Source: Buchananella felis (GTDB lineage Bacteria > Actinomycetota > Actinomycetes > Actinomycetales > Actinomycetaceae). From it: a DNA stretch of 64,000 nucleotides. Below the pieces are notes generated by a model. That model had not been told where the DNA came from. It ran no database searches and was given only the letters and a program-made list of their open reading frames with translations. Below are positions 53,997 to 62,848 of this stretch, piece after piece. Each line of letters starts with the position of its first letter. Positions within the stretch are counted from its first letter, which is position 1. The position numbers and the translations under genes were made by a program. The stretch is from NCBI RefSeq assembly GCF_041380015.1, contig NZ_CP159978.1. One strand, written 5' to 3'.

Positions 53997-55109
53997 ATGC
54001 AGATCGTTCCCGTCCAGACTTCCGATTCCGCCCGCTTGGGCCAGTACGTCTCCCTGCTGAGCGACGCGCTGCTGGAGAGCGGGGAAGAACCCACGCCGCT
54101 GGATCCGGCGATCCTGGTTCCTCGGTTGCAAAAGCCCGTCGAGCAATATCCGGCGGCCTACTGGCTGGCTTTCGTGGACGGGGAGGACCGAGCGGTCGGT
54201 TACGGCGCGGCCTTCTGGACCACGGGCAGCGCGAACGCGGACCTAGCGTCGGTGCGGGTTTGGGTTTCCCCGTCCCACCGCAATCGGGGCTACGGCCAGG
54301 CGCTCATGGAGCGCGCCCTTCAGCACCTGCCCGGTTACGTCACGCGGCTGGATGGCTACGTCTGCGCGGCCACAGATGGCACGCAGCTGGAGACAAGCGA
54401 CCTGCCCGGCGTGCGCTTTGCCCGCGAGTGCGGCTTTCGCGTCAGCCAGGTGTCCCACGTGCGCCGCCACCCCTGGCCCATCGACGCCGCCCTGCTGGAG
54501 AGCCTGGACCCCTCCACGGCCGATCCGGATGGACGACGCCGCCTCGGCGCCTATTCGATTCACACCTACGTGAACGGCGTTCCCCTGCAGTACCAGGATG
54601 GTTTGGTCCGCCTTGAGAACCAGGTCGAGTGCGAGGCCCCGCACGGCGACGTGGATTTGGAGCCGGAGGAGATTACGGCGGAAATGTACCGCCAGGCAGT
54701 GGAGAACACCCTGAGCACCAAGGGCACCCGGGTGGAGAGTGTGGCCGTCCTGCCCCACTCCGACGGCCGGGAGGAGGTGGTCGCATTCTGCTCATACGGC
54801 GCCCCGTTCAATCCTGACTCCTTCATTCATGTCAACCAAACATTCGTGGACCGCGCCCACCGGGGCAACGGCCTGGGCTGGGCCGTCAAGTGCGCGGTGG
54901 AGCGCAGCCTGTTGGAGCTGAACCTTCCCCACAAGGCCGTGGAGTCGCTAAACGCCAGCACGAACGAGGCGATGCTGGCGATCAACAACGCGTTCGGTTT
55001 CGAGAGTGTGCTTCGAATCGGAGATCTCTACTCGGAGCGCGCAACGGTCTCGGAGCGGCTGGCGGAACGTCGGGCACGTCACCAGGCGGCCAACCAGGAG
55101 AGCCAGTGA
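53997..55109 (+). CDS. Tandem GNAT-domain acetyltransferase
   Basis: A 370-residue protein with two GNAT folds. The first has acetyl-CoA loop VSPSHRNRGYGQALM near residue 92, the second VDRAHRGNGLGWAVKCAVER near residue 287, ending NEAMLAINNAFGF. Two-domain proteins of this shape include mycothiol synthase-like enzymes, but nothing here fixes the acceptor. It is first in an operon with a VOC and a DUF218 gene, each joined by a four-base overlap. Confidence 0.82.
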   Translation: MQIVPVQTSDSARLGQYVSLLSDALLESGEEPTPLDPAILVPRLQKPVEQYPAAYWLAFVDGEDRAVGYGAAFWTTGSANADLASVRVWVSPSHRNRGYGQALMERALQHLPGYVTRLDGYVCAATDGTQLETSDLPGVRFARECGFRVSQVSHVRRHPWPIDAALLESLDPSTADPDGRRRLGAYSIHTYVNGVPLQYQDGLVRLENQVECEAPHGDVDLEPEEITAEMYRQAVENTLSTKGTRVESVAVLPHSDGREEVVAFCSYGAPFNPDSFIHVNQTFVDRAHRGNGLGWAVKCAVERSLLELNLPHKAVESLNASTNEAMLAINNAFGFESVLRIGDLYSERATVSERLAERRARHQAANQESQ

Positions 55110-55531
55110 CGCTGATCCACCACGTCGACTACTGGCTGGCCGACCCCGCCAACGAGCTACCGGCCTGGCGTTGGCTGCTCTCCCAGGTGGGGCTGGCGTG
55201 CCTGTCCCAGTGGGAGGACGGCGAGACGTGGGGCGAGGCCGGCGGTGCCTACCTAACGCTCACCGCCAGCCCCAACACCACTTCCTCCGCCCACGACCGC
55301 AGGCGGCCCGGCGTCAACCACATCGCCTTTGCGGTCGGCGACGCGCGGCGCGTGGACCGGATCATGGCTGAGGCTCCCGGTGCCGGTTGGCGGCCGCTCT
55401 ACCAAGAGCGCTACCCGCACGCGGGCGGGCCGCAGCACTACGCCGGCTGGCTGGAGAACCAGGCGGGCTACAAGGTGGAGCTGGTGTCCGTCGAGGGCGC
55501 GGGCGAGCCCGCGCGGGACCGGACGACATGA
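55106..55531 (+). CDS. VOC-family protein (glyoxalase-like)
   Basis: A 141-residue VOC-fold protein. The start is GTG 55106, overlapping the GNAT stop. Metal-ligand candidates are in LIHHVDYWL, GVNHIAFAV and KVELVSVEG. VOC enzymes include glyoxalases, fosfomycin-type resistance enzymes and dioxygenases; the substrate is open. Being co-translated with an acetyltransferase and an envelope protein suggests a small detoxification or modification unit. Confidence 0.78.
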   Translation: MTLIHHVDYWLADPANELPAWRWLLSQVGLACLSQWEDGETWGEAGGAYLTLTASPNTTSSAHDRRRPGVNHIAFAVGDARRVDRIMAEAPGAGWRPLYQERYPHAGGPQHYAGWLENQAGYKVELVSVEGAGEPARDRTT

Positions 55532-56571
55532 GCGGCAGTCTCATCGCCCTGCTAATCCTGGCCCTGCTCACCGTCCTGGACTGGCTACACGACCCGCGCA
55601 AACTGCGCGTCGGCCTCCTACTGTTCGTGACCCTGCTATACGGGGCGGCGCTAACGCTGCGGCTGTTCATTTCGTCGGCGCAGGCAGCCATGGGCGTGTA
55701 CTTAGCCGAGCTGTCCACCTGGCTAGCGTTATTGATCATTTTGGCCACAGTGCTTGGCGTGGCGGCGCTGGGTGTAGCGCTCGTACTCAACGGGGTAACG
55801 CTGCTGAAGGCGGAAGGCTTCGCTCCCGCGCACACGCTCTCCCTGCTGCTCGGGATGGGAATCCTGGGCTACCTGGGGGCGGGGATCTACACCGTTTTCA
55901 CCGGCCGGCAATTGGCGTTTGCCTTCCTTCTGCTAATCGCCCTCCCCCTCGGCTGGTTTGGCTACGGGCTCGTCGCCTACGTGGGATACTCCGCCGTCTA
56001 CGGCGCCTACACGCGTCGCTTTGGCGGCCCGGTTGACGCCGTGGTGGTCCTTGGGGCGGGCGTGCCAGACGGGGAGGTGCGGCCGCTGCTCGCCTCCCGC
56101 ATCCGGCGCGGAATCGAATGGATGGACCGTGACCACGACCGGGGAGGCCGCGCCGTTCTAGTGATGTCCGGCGGCCAGGGAAGCGACGAACCCATCCCGG
56201 AGGGACAGGCCATGGCACAGTGGGCTGTCACGCGGGGCGTCGACCCCGGCTGGATCCTCATCGAAGCGGCCTCCACCACGACGGAAGAAAACCTGCGCTA
56301 CTCCGCGCTGGAGCTGCGCCGGCGCACGCTCACCGGCCCCGTGGCGATAGTGACCTCCAGCTACCACGCCTTCCGGGCCGCCACCCTCATGCGGTCCCTA
56401 GCCATACCCGGCTACGCGATCGGCGCCAGGACCGCGCGCTACTACGTGCCATCCGCCATGCTGCGCGAGTACGTGGCCATCCTGCGCGACCACAAGGCCA
56501 TAAACATCATCGCCCTGCTGTTCCTCTCCATGCCGGTGCTGATAATGACGGCCGTCCACCTGACGCGCTAG
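55528..56571 (+). CDS. DUF218 (YdcF/SanA-like) membrane protein
   Basis: A 347-residue protein with five or six N-terminal membrane helices, then a DUF218 domain: DAVVVLGAGVPDGEVRPLLA, VMSGGQGSDEPIPEG, IEAASTTTEENLRYS and VTSSYHAFRA. A C-terminal helix closes it. SanA/YdcF relatives act on envelope integrity, but their enzymology is not known. ATG 55528 overlaps the VOC stop. Confidence 0.83.
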   Translation: MSGSLIALLILALLTVLDWLHDPRKLRVGLLLFVTLLYGAALTLRLFISSAQAAMGVYLAELSTWLALLIILATVLGVAALGVALVLNGVTLLKAEGFAPAHTLSLLLGMGILGYLGAGIYTVFTGRQLAFAFLLLIALPLGWFGYGLVAYVGYSAVYGAYTRRFGGPVDAVVVLGAGVPDGEVRPLLASRIRRGIEWMDRDHDRGGRAVLVMSGGQGSDEPIPEGQAMAQWAVTRGVDPGWILIEAASTTTEENLRYSALELRRRTLTGPVAIVTSSYHAFRAATLMRSLAIPGYAIGARTARYYVPSAMLREYVAILRDHKAINIIALLFLSMPVLIMTAVHLTR

Positions 56572-56574
56572 CAC

Positions 56575-56660
56575 CGGACGGGCCGGTGGCGGCGGTTGGC
56601 GGGCCACTGGCGGGCGGTTGACGGGCCGGTGGCGGGCGGTTGGCGGTAGAGGGTTGGGGT
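56575..56660. repeat. Imperfect GGCGGGCGGTTG-type short tandem repeats
   Basis: About four imperfect units of (C)GGTGGCGG(GC)GGTTGGCGGGCC stand between the convergent DUF218 and YeiH genes. No coding potential. Confidence 0.6.
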
Positions 56661-56680
56661 GAGCCGGTGGCGGCGGTGTT

Positions 56681-57706
56681 TTAGGCGCCCAGTCCCGCCC
56701 AGATGCCGGCAGCGACGATAGCGATGATCGTGGCAGTCGCCAGCAGGCTGAGGACCACAGGCTTCCACCCCAGCTTGATGAGGGAGCGGATGTGAACGCC
56801 CATTCCCAGGGCAAACATCGCGGCGGCCAGAAGGAAGAGCTGAGCCTGCTTGGCATATTGCAGCGCGGTGGGCGGTAGCCAACCGGTGGTGGCCAGCGCT
56901 ATGGCGGCCACGAATCCGACGACGAACAGTGGGACCAGCGGCGGCCGCTTGCCGCCCGGCGTGGCTGCCTGGCTGCGCCTTTGTTCCAGCGAGGTCAGGG
57001 CGATCATCGGGGCCAGGAGCACCACGCGGGCCAGCTTGATGGGTACCGCGATGGCGAGCATTGCCTCTCCCCCGGCTATCCCCGCTGCGGCCACCACCTG
57101 CGCCACCTCGTGGGTGGCCCCGCCGATGAAGGTGCCGCCGCTGCCGGCACCGAGGTCAAGGGCGGTGACCACCGCCACCGACAGCGGGATCATGGTGGTG
57201 CCGAACAGGACCACCATCGCCACCGCGGTAGCTACCTTTTCCTGGCTGGCCCGCACCACGCCCTGCATTCCCGCCACCGCAGCTGCCCCGCAGATGGAAA
57301 AGCCCGCCGCGATCAGGTGCGTCAGCTCGCGGTCCACGCCCAGCCACCTGCCCAGCAGGGTGGTCACGGCGAAGGTGCCGCCCACAGCGAGCGCCACGAT
57401 GACCAGGACCCCGGCTCCCAGCTTGAGCAGTCCCGGTAGGGAGAGCTGGAGGCCAAGCAGCACCACGCCGGCGCGCAGCATGGTCCTTGCCGCCACAGCC
57501 AGCCCCGGCTGCAGCGCGACCGGCACGGGCAGTAGGTTTCGCAGCGCCACGCCCGCCACGATCGCTACCAGCAGGGGACTGACCGCACCCAGGTGCGGGG
57601 CGGCCCACATGCACGCCAGGGCCACCGCGCTGGCCAGGGCTATCCCCGGCAGGGCCCGGGGCTGTAGCAAGGAAACGGGCTGGGGCTGCGTAGCGGGTTC
57701 AGGCAC
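56681..57706 (-). CDS. YeiH/UPF0324 family putative sulfate exporter
   Basis: A 341-residue membrane protein with about ten helices. GVVLLGLQLSLPGLLKLGAG, FSICGAAAVAGMQG and GATHEVAQVVAAAG are the conserved motifs of the YeiH/PSE family. Relatives are proposed to export sulfate or sulfonates or other anions, by annotation rather than direct proof. It lies downstream of a sulfide:quinone oxidoreductase operon, although a long palindrome separates them. The function is inferred. Confidence 0.85.
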   Translation of the reverse strand: MPEPATQPQPVSLLQPRALPGIALASAVALACMWAAPHLGAVSPLLVAIVAGVALRNLLPVPVALQPGLAVAARTMLRAGVVLLGLQLSLPGLLKLGAGVLVIVALAVGGTFAVTTLLGRWLGVDRELTHLIAAGFSICGAAAVAGMQGVVRASQEKVATAVAMVVLFGTTMIPLSVAVVTALDLGAGSGGTFIGGATHEVAQVVAAAGIAGGEAMLAIAVPIKLARVVLLAPMIALTSLEQRRSQAATPGGKRPPLVPLFVVGFVAAIALATTGWLPPTALQYAKQAQLFLLAAAMFALGMGVHIRSLIKLGWKPVVLSLLATATIIAIVAAGIWAGLGA

Positions 57707-57734
57707 GGCGGCAATTATCCCTCCCCAAACAACC

Positions 57735-57776
57735 GTGTCGGTGGGGCGCCCCGTTAACGGGGCGCCCCACCGACAC
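57735..57776. terminator. 42-bp perfect palindrome between the small sqr partner and yeiH
   Basis: The perfect dyad is centred on GTTAAC. Its stem of up to 21 bp begins GTGTCGGTGGGGCGCCCC. A TTTT run follows on the plus strand. It could terminate the sqr operon or, with weak T-tracts on the minus strand, slow it. Confidence 0.65.
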
Positions 57777-57854
57777 AGTTTTGCGCTACCGGACTTGTCT
57801 ACGCGGGGCCCTGGTCTCGCGCGGCTCGTGCCGGAGCAAACGGGGGGCTTTTGC

Positions 57855-58037
57855 CTACTTGTGCAGCTTCTCTCGGATCACGATGTCAACCATGCGGAGG
57901 TTCATGACCGCGAACTTGAACAGCTGCGTGATGCGGCAGCGGCGCATGCGCAGGTTGCCCTTGGTGGGCAGCGGGGCCCGAGCGATTCGCTGCTGCATCT
58001 CCGGGTCGAGCTCGTCGACACTCACGCGGTGTGCCAT
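57855..58037 (-). CDS. Small basic protein encoded behind sulfide:quinone oxidoreductase
   Basis: A 60-residue protein, MAHRVSVDELDPEMQQRIAR, then a basic region ending IVIREKLHK. AGGAAA precedes the ATG. It follows sqr after 29 bases, so the two are likely co-transcribed. One cysteine, no membrane segment. I do not recognise the family. Confidence 0.65.
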   Translation of the reverse strand: MAHRVSVDELDPEMQQRIARAPLPTKGNLRMRRCRITQLFKFAVMNLRMVDIVIREKLHK

Positions 58038-58066
58038 TTTGGTTTCCTTTCCTGTGTCTGACGCTC

Positions 58067-59524
58067 TTACTCGGGGATGATGGTCCAGCCGATGCGGCCC
58101 TTGGCCTTGTGCAGGAACATGTAGTGCAGCAGCACCTTGATCCAGTGGCCAAACAGGCCGATCTCACCACGGGTGTGGTACGGGTGGCGGCCGGTGAGCG
58201 GGTACTTCCGCTCGTCGGGCACCACGGGGAACATGATCATCGCGGCGGCGGAGCCCTTGCCCATGGAGGCACCGGTGGAGGCGACGCAGGAGGCGCCCAT
58301 GTGGGCCATGGAGGCCTGACGTGCCGGGCGGCCACGGCCCTTGATGCGGTCGATGATGGTGTCAGCCACCGCACGGCCGATCGTGCCGGAGGGCTGGCCG
58401 GTGCGCGGCGGGGCCGGCGCGATCAGGGTGCCGTTGACACTCTTGCGCGGCTTGGAAATCGCGTGCGGCGGGGCGAAGGCGATACCCACGGCGAACATGT
58501 TCTCGTAGGTCGGGTTCTGGTAGGTGTGCGGCCAGTCGTCCGCGCTCCACTCCTCGTAGGAGGTCTTGGAGTAGTCCGCATCCACCTTCATGAAGCCGGA
58601 GGGCGCGAACACCACGTCGGTGATGTCGTTGCCGTCCTTGTCGTATGCCTTCATGGGCTGACCACTGAACGGGGGCAGCAGCATCGCGAAGTCGAAGTCG
58701 AGGTCGTGCTCCTCGCCGTCGAGCGTCTCGTAGGTGAGCTGCCCCTTTTCCACCTTCTTCACGGCGGCACCGGAGATGGCCTTGACGCCACGCTCACGGA
58801 ACAGGGACTCCGTCCACAGCTGCGAGGTGGTCATGAAGCCGTTCTGCTTGAACCGCATGCCGCCCACACCGAAGTCACCCAGCTCGGTCTCGTTGGTCAG
58901 GTAGACCACCTCGCACAGGTCACGCACCCCGGCCTCGCGCAGCTCGAACTCCACGTTAAAGGTGTACTCGAACGCGGCGCCCTGGCAGGTGCAGGTGCCG
59001 TTACCCATGCCGATCACCAGGCGCTGGGGCGTGCCTCCCCTGGCGGCCTCGACGATCTTGGCGAACTCCTTCGCGGTCTCCTCCGCGTGTGCGGCGGTGC
59101 AGACGGACAGGGAGTTGCCCTGGTCCGGGCCCAGGCCCGGCGTGGCCTCGAACTTCAGCTTCGGACCGGTGGCGTTGATCAGGTAGTCGTAGGACAGGCG
59201 CTCCACCTCACCGGCACGCTCCTTGGAGGTGTACTCGAACTCCACCTGCGGAGACGGGTTCTCCTTGGTGCCCTCAGGGTGCAGGGCGACAGCCTTGGCC
59301 TGAACGTAGGTGATCCCACGCTTCGCATACAGGGGCGCCAGCGGGAAAAGCACCTTCTCCTTAGGCATTCGACCGGTGCCCACCCAGATGTTGGACGGGA
59401 TCCAGTTCCACTGCGAGTTCGGGGTGATGACAACTACCTCGTGCTTGCGAGACAGCTTGCGGCGTAAATGCATCGCGGCCGTGTGCCCTGAAACGCCAGC
59501 TCCAAGAACCACAACACGTGCCAT
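58067..59524 (-). CDS. sqr: Sulfide:quinone oxidoreductase-like flavoprotein
   Basis: A 485-residue FAD enzyme. The dinucleotide motif VVVLGAGVSGHTAAMHLRRK begins the protein; INATGPKL, FGVGGMRFK, GIAFAPPHAISK and the C-terminal LLHYMFLHKAKG amphipathic region fit the SQR family, which oxidises sulfide and reduces membrane quinone. Cysteines in MGNGTCTCQGAAFEY and in MGASCVASTGASMG are candidates for the redox thiols. ATG 59524 follows GAGGAGCC. Upstream a dyad may bind a regulator. Confidence 0.85.
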   Translation of the reverse strand: MARVVVLGAGVSGHTAAMHLRRKLSRKHEVVVITPNSQWNWIPSNIWVGTGRMPKEKVLFPLAPLYAKRGITYVQAKAVALHPEGTKENPSPQVEFEYTSKERAGEVERLSYDYLINATGPKLKFEATPGLGPDQGNSLSVCTAAHAEETAKEFAKIVEAARGGTPQRLVIGMGNGTCTCQGAAFEYTFNVEFELREAGVRDLCEVVYLTNETELGDFGVGGMRFKQNGFMTTSQLWTESLFRERGVKAISGAAVKKVEKGQLTYETLDGEEHDLDFDFAMLLPPFSGQPMKAYDKDGNDITDVVFAPSGFMKVDADYSKTSYEEWSADDWPHTYQNPTYENMFAVGIAFAPPHAISKPRKSVNGTLIAPAPPRTGQPSGTIGRAVADTIIDRIKGRGRPARQASMAHMGASCVASTGASMGKGSAAAMIMFPVVPDERKYPLTGRHPYHTRGEIGLFGHWIKVLLHYMFLHKAKGRIGWTIIPE

Positions 59525-59551
59525 TAGAGGCTCCTCAGATAACTTGATTGC

Positions 59552-59569
59552 ATCAGCATCCTTGCTGAT
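59552..59569 (-). promoter_or_regulatory. Inverted repeat in the sqr leader
   Basis: ATCAGCA-TCCT-TGCTGAT is a perfect 7-bp dyad 28 bases upstream of the sqr ATG. It could be an operator, for example of an ArsR- or TetR-type sulfur regulator; none is encoded in the window. Confidence 0.45.
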
Positions 59570-59711
59570 CAGGATTACCTTAACCCTACCACCCATGAAA
59601 TGGGTCACTTGAAGGGGCGGGACTTTTGAACTAGCCCCGGGGAGCCGTCAAGACCGAGCAGACCCCCTCCATCCAGGACCATAGTCCCACCTTCCAATAG
59701 GGCGCCCCTAT

Positions 59712-60341
59712 TCACCCTAGGAGCGGCAGCAAATCACGCAGGCTCGCCACAACAAGGGCGCCGGGGGCGTCGTCGGGCAAAGTAACCGTCAATCCAGGCC
59801 GCACCAAGAGGGCGGCCACCATGCCGGCGGATCGGGCCGCCACCACGTCGATTGGGCGGTCCCCCACACAAAGGACGTCGGCGGGGGCGATCCCATGCCG
59901 CTCCACCAGCAGGAGGTTCATGGCGGGATCGGGTTTGCGCGCAAAACCGTCGGGCGCGCACACCATGTCATCCACGGACAGACCGAGCGCCGAGAGCAGG
60001 TGGGTGGCGCTGACACGGTCGCGGTGGGTCGCCACGAGGTTCAGGCCGCCCAACTCGGCAACGCGCGCCATTACCTCCCGGGCGCCATCCATCACGGGGG
60101 CGGGCTCGTCGCGCCAGCGCTCCTTCAGTCGCTCGTAGGCCTCCAGGAGGCACGCCGGAGCAGTCCCAGTCTCCGCCGCCAGCGCCTCAATCGCATGCGC
60201 GATCGATCGGCGCGTGAGCCCGGCGACGTGCCGCAGGCGCTCAACCTCACAATTGCCGTAGGCGGCCTCGCAGAGAACCCGGTCCACGTCCGGGTAGGTG
60301 TTGATCAGGGTGCCACCCATATCCCAGATGATGTGATGCAT
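59712..60341 (-). CDS. HAD-superfamily hydrolase-like protein
   Basis: A 209-residue HAD fold protein. The nucleophile motif reads IIWDMGGTLIN, motif II THRD, and the last motif VLCVGDRPIDVVAA. The first aspartate is present, but the second aspartate of the usual DxDGT is replaced by glycine (DMGGT), so the acid/base residue is missing. It may be impaired or use another residue. The start ATG 60341 is chosen to begin at the fold. Confidence 0.8.
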   Translation of the reverse strand: MHHIIWDMGGTLINTYPDVDRVLCEAAYGNCEVERLRHVAGLTRRSIAHAIEALAAETGTAPACLLEAYERLKERWRDEPAPVMDGAREVMARVAELGGLNLVATHRDRVSATHLLSALGLSVDDMVCAPDGFARKPDPAMNLLLVERHGIAPADVLCVGDRPIDVVAARSAGMVAALLVRPGLTVTLPDDAPGALVVASLRDLLPLLG

Positions 60342-60762
60342 GACACCATTGTGGCCGCTGGGGCTCCCGCATGCGACGAAATGGGCCACCACACACTCAG
60401 GCAAGTACCAAAGCAATGGGAAAGGCGGCCACAGAGTGCGAGCGCGCGCAAACGACTGGGGGCTTAGTGCACCTCTCGTAGGGTTGGCCCACCGATCGTG
60501 GGCTTAGTGAACCTCTTGCGGGCCTACCCGAGCGGGTAACCCCTCAATCGGTGCACCAACCCCGCAATAGCTGCAACAAAGGCTCAAAAGGTCGGCAAAC
60601 CCCTCAGCCGTTTGCGCAAGCGAACCAACTGCGGCTGGTCTCGCAGATGCTGGACCCCGCCATTAGCGGCGAAGCCAACGGCCTGGTTTGGGAGCCCGGC
60701 CCGCGCACGTGGACCCGGCAGGGAACCTAGCGCGGCCCCAAACCCCCAAGCCCCCATGACGC
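60342..60762. other. Intergenic region with repeats and a possible coding remnant
   Basis: About 420 bp without a recognised gene. Three copies of the GTGCACC-type dispersed repeat occupy 60464-60580. A plus-strand frame to TAG 60728-60730 reads LRLVSQMLDPAISGEANGLV and then WEPGPRTWTR, which looks protein-like but is unassigned; it may be a gene remnant. Confidence 0.4.
60464..60580. repeat. Cluster of dispersed GTGCACC-type repeats
   Basis: CTTAGTGCACCTCTCG, CTTAGTGAACCTCTTGCG and, inverted, GCGGGTAACCCCTC...GGTGCACCAA (60532-60560) are variants of one repeat. Another copy lies at 25294-25330. Confidence 0.6.
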
Positions 60763-60811
60763 CGGTGGCCGCAGCGCGTCGAGGCTCCCGCCCCGCCCGC
60801 TGCGGCCACCG
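60763..60811 (-). terminator. Hairpin after the catalase gene
   Basis: A 14-bp stem (CGGTGGCCGCAGCG with its complement at 60798-60811) and a 21-base loop lie 18 bases past the catalase stop. Confidence 0.65.
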
Positions 60812-60828
60812 ATTCTTCACCGCCTTGC

Positions 60829-62286
60829 TCAGTGAGCGGCGCGGTAGAGCTCCTCTAGGGTGTTGCCCACCTCTTCGTCGATGTTGCGCCAGTAGGCGAA
60901 GACGCGAGAGAGCACCGGCTCCTGCACTCCCTCCAGGGAGCCCAGCACGGTCTGGATCAGGCGGGCGCGCTGCTCGTCGTTGTAGACCTTGCGCACCAGG
61001 GTGTGGGCCTGACCAAAGTCGTCGTCCTCGGAGTGCAGCGCGTAGGCGGCGCGCACCATGGCGCCGTCGGACTCCCAGCCGTTCTCCACCACCATCTCCT
61101 CGGCCTGGTAGGCGCGGCCGTAGGAGTTGGGGGCGTACACCGGGGCGGCACCGGAGTGGTGGTACTGCATGTGCCCCTCCTTGTCGTAGGAGTTCACGGG
61201 GCACACCGGGGCGTTGACCGGCAGCTGGTTGTAGTTGGTGCCGATGCGGTGACGCTGGGCGTCGGGGTAGGAGAAGATGCGGGCCAGCAGCATCTTGTCC
61301 GGGGAGACACCGGTGCCGGGCACGGTGTTGGACGGGGAGAACGCCGCCTGCTCGATCTGCGCGAAGTGGTTGACCGGGTTCTCGTTCAGGGTCAGCTTGC
61401 CCACCTCGATGCGCGGGTAGTCGGCCAGCGGCCACACCTTGGTCAGGTCGAAGGGGTTGAAGCGGTAGGTCTTGGCGTCCTCGTAGGGCATGACCTGCAC
61501 GTAGAGGGTCCAGGACGGGAAGTTGCCTTCCTTGATGGAGTTGAACAGGTCGCGGCGGTGGAAGTCGGCGTCCTTACCAGCCAGCTCGACGGCCTCCTGC
61601 GCGGTCATGTTCTCCACGCCCTGGTCGGTGAGGAAGTGGTACTTGACCCAGAAACGCTCCCCTGCAGCGTTGACCCACATGTAGGTGTGGGAGGAGTAGC
61701 CGTTCATGTGGCGCCAGGTGCGCGGCAGGCCGCGGTCTCCCATGAGGTAGGCGACCTGGTGGGCGCTCTCCGGGGAGTGGGTCCAGAAGTCCCACTGCAT
61801 GTTGGCGTCGCGCAGGCCGGAGTCGGGCAGGCGCTTCTGGGAGTGGATGAAGTCGGGGAACTTCATGGGGTCGCGCAGGAAGAAGATCGGGGTGTTGTTG
61901 CCGACGATGTCGAAGTTGCCCTGCTCGGAGTAGAAGCGCACGGCGAAGCCGCGCACGTCGCGCCAGGTGTCCGGGGAACCCAGCTCGCCGGCCACGGTGG
62001 AGAAGCGGTGGAGCACGCGGGTGGTCTTGCCGGGCTGGAACAGGTCGGCCTTGGTGTAGGCGGACACGTCACCGGTGACGACGAACTCGCCGAAGGCGCC
62101 CGATCCCTTGGCGTGCGGGGAGCGCTCGGGCACACGCTCACGGTCGAAGCGGGCGAGCTTCTGCACCAGGTTGACGTCGTGCAGCAGCAGGGGGCCGTTG
62201 GGACCGACGCTCATGGAGTACGAGTCGGACTCGCGCGGCTCGCCGCTCTCGGTGGTGGACGGGACGGTGGGGTCAAAGTTAGACAC
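60829..62286 (-). CDS. katA: Monofunctional haem catalase
   Basis: A 485-residue small-subunit catalase that dismutates hydrogen peroxide. The distal histidine lies in VLHRFSTVAGE, NTPIFFLRDPMKFPDFIHSQ forms the asparagine pocket, and RIFSYPDAQRHRIG carries the proximal tyrosine. GTG 62286 is preceded by AAGGA. It follows furA after a 108-base gap and is probably under its control. Confidence 0.95.
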   Translation of the reverse strand: MSNFDPTVPSTTESGEPRESDSYSMSVGPNGPLLLHDVNLVQKLARFDRERVPERSPHAKGSGAFGEFVVTGDVSAYTKADLFQPGKTTRVLHRFSTVAGELGSPDTWRDVRGFAVRFYSEQGNFDIVGNNTPIFFLRDPMKFPDFIHSQKRLPDSGLRDANMQWDFWTHSPESAHQVAYLMGDRGLPRTWRHMNGYSSHTYMWVNAAGERFWVKYHFLTDQGVENMTAQEAVELAGKDADFHRRDLFNSIKEGNFPSWTLYVQVMPYEDAKTYRFNPFDLTKVWPLADYPRIEVGKLTLNENPVNHFAQIEQAAFSPSNTVPGTGVSPDKMLLARIFSYPDAQRHRIGTNYNQLPVNAPVCPVNSYDKEGHMQYHHSGAAPVYAPNSYGRAYQAEEMVVENGWESDGAMVRAAYALHSEDDDFGQAHTLVRKVYNDEQRARLIQTVLGSLEGVQEPVLSRVFAYWRNIDEEVGNTLEELYRAAH

Positions 62287-62394
62287 TGGGGTGTTCCTTG
62301 CAGGCTCGTGTGGGCAGCACAAAGCAACCCACTGGGGGACGGTGCGGCTGGGGCCGCTGCGATTGGCGGTGGGCGCCGTGAAGTTAACTGGGGG

Positions 62395-62832
62395 TCAGTT
62401 CTCCTGCTTGGCCAGGGATTCCTGGCATTGCGGACAGATTCCCCGGTAGACGATGTCCGCCATGTTGATGGCAAATCCCTTGTCGTCCGCCGGGTAGGCG
62501 CATGGCGGAGCGCCGACCACGCAGACCGCGTCTTCGTACCGGCCGCAGGAGGTGCACCACAGGTGGTGGTGATTGTCCTCGCGTTCCAGTTCGTAGCGCG
62601 CCCCGCCGCCTTCCACCGCGTTTCGGCGCACTAGCCCGGCCAGGGTGAGGGCGGAGAGGACGTCGTAGACGGCTTGCTTGGAGACCGCTCCTAGCTGGTC
62701 CCTTGCGTGCCCTACCACTACGTCTGCGGTGGCGTGGGGGTGGCGTTCCAGGATTTCCAGTACCGCCAACCTGGGAGCCGTGACCCGTAGGCCGGCCTCC
62801 TTGAGGGCTGCGCGATACTTTTCTGACGTCAT
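62395..62832 (-). CDS. furA: Fur-family peroxide/iron regulator FurA
   Basis: A 145-residue Fur-family repressor with a winged helix (RVTAPRLAVLEILERHPHAT) and the metal site DNHHHLWCTSCGR plus C-terminal GICPQCQES, the two CxxC structural-zinc motifs. It lies ahead of a catalase, as FurA/PerR-type peroxide sensors do. A 25-bp dyad 17 bases upstream of its ATG is a probable autoregulatory site. TAGCAT six bases before the ATG gives a leaderless transcript, as reported for mycobacterial furA. Confidence 0.93.
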   Translation of the reverse strand: MTSEKYRAALKEAGLRVTAPRLAVLEILERHPHATADVVVGHARDQLGAVSKQAVYDVLSALTLAGLVRRNAVEGGGARYELEREDNHHHLWCTSCGRYEDAVCVVGAPPCAYPADDKGFAINMADIVYRGICPQCQESLAKQEN

Positions 62833-62838
62833 GCCACC

Positions 62839-62844
62839 ATGCTA
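62839..62844 (-). promoter_or_regulatory. -10 element of furA, leaderless arrangement
   Basis: TAGCAT on the minus strand, six bases before the furA ATG and just downstream of the dyad. Confidence 0.6.
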
Positions 62845-62848
62845 GACC

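Noticed and set aside
60584..61435. Minus-strand 283-codon frame overlapping the catalase C-terminus
   Set aside because: Out-of-frame shadow of catalase running into the terminator and repeats.
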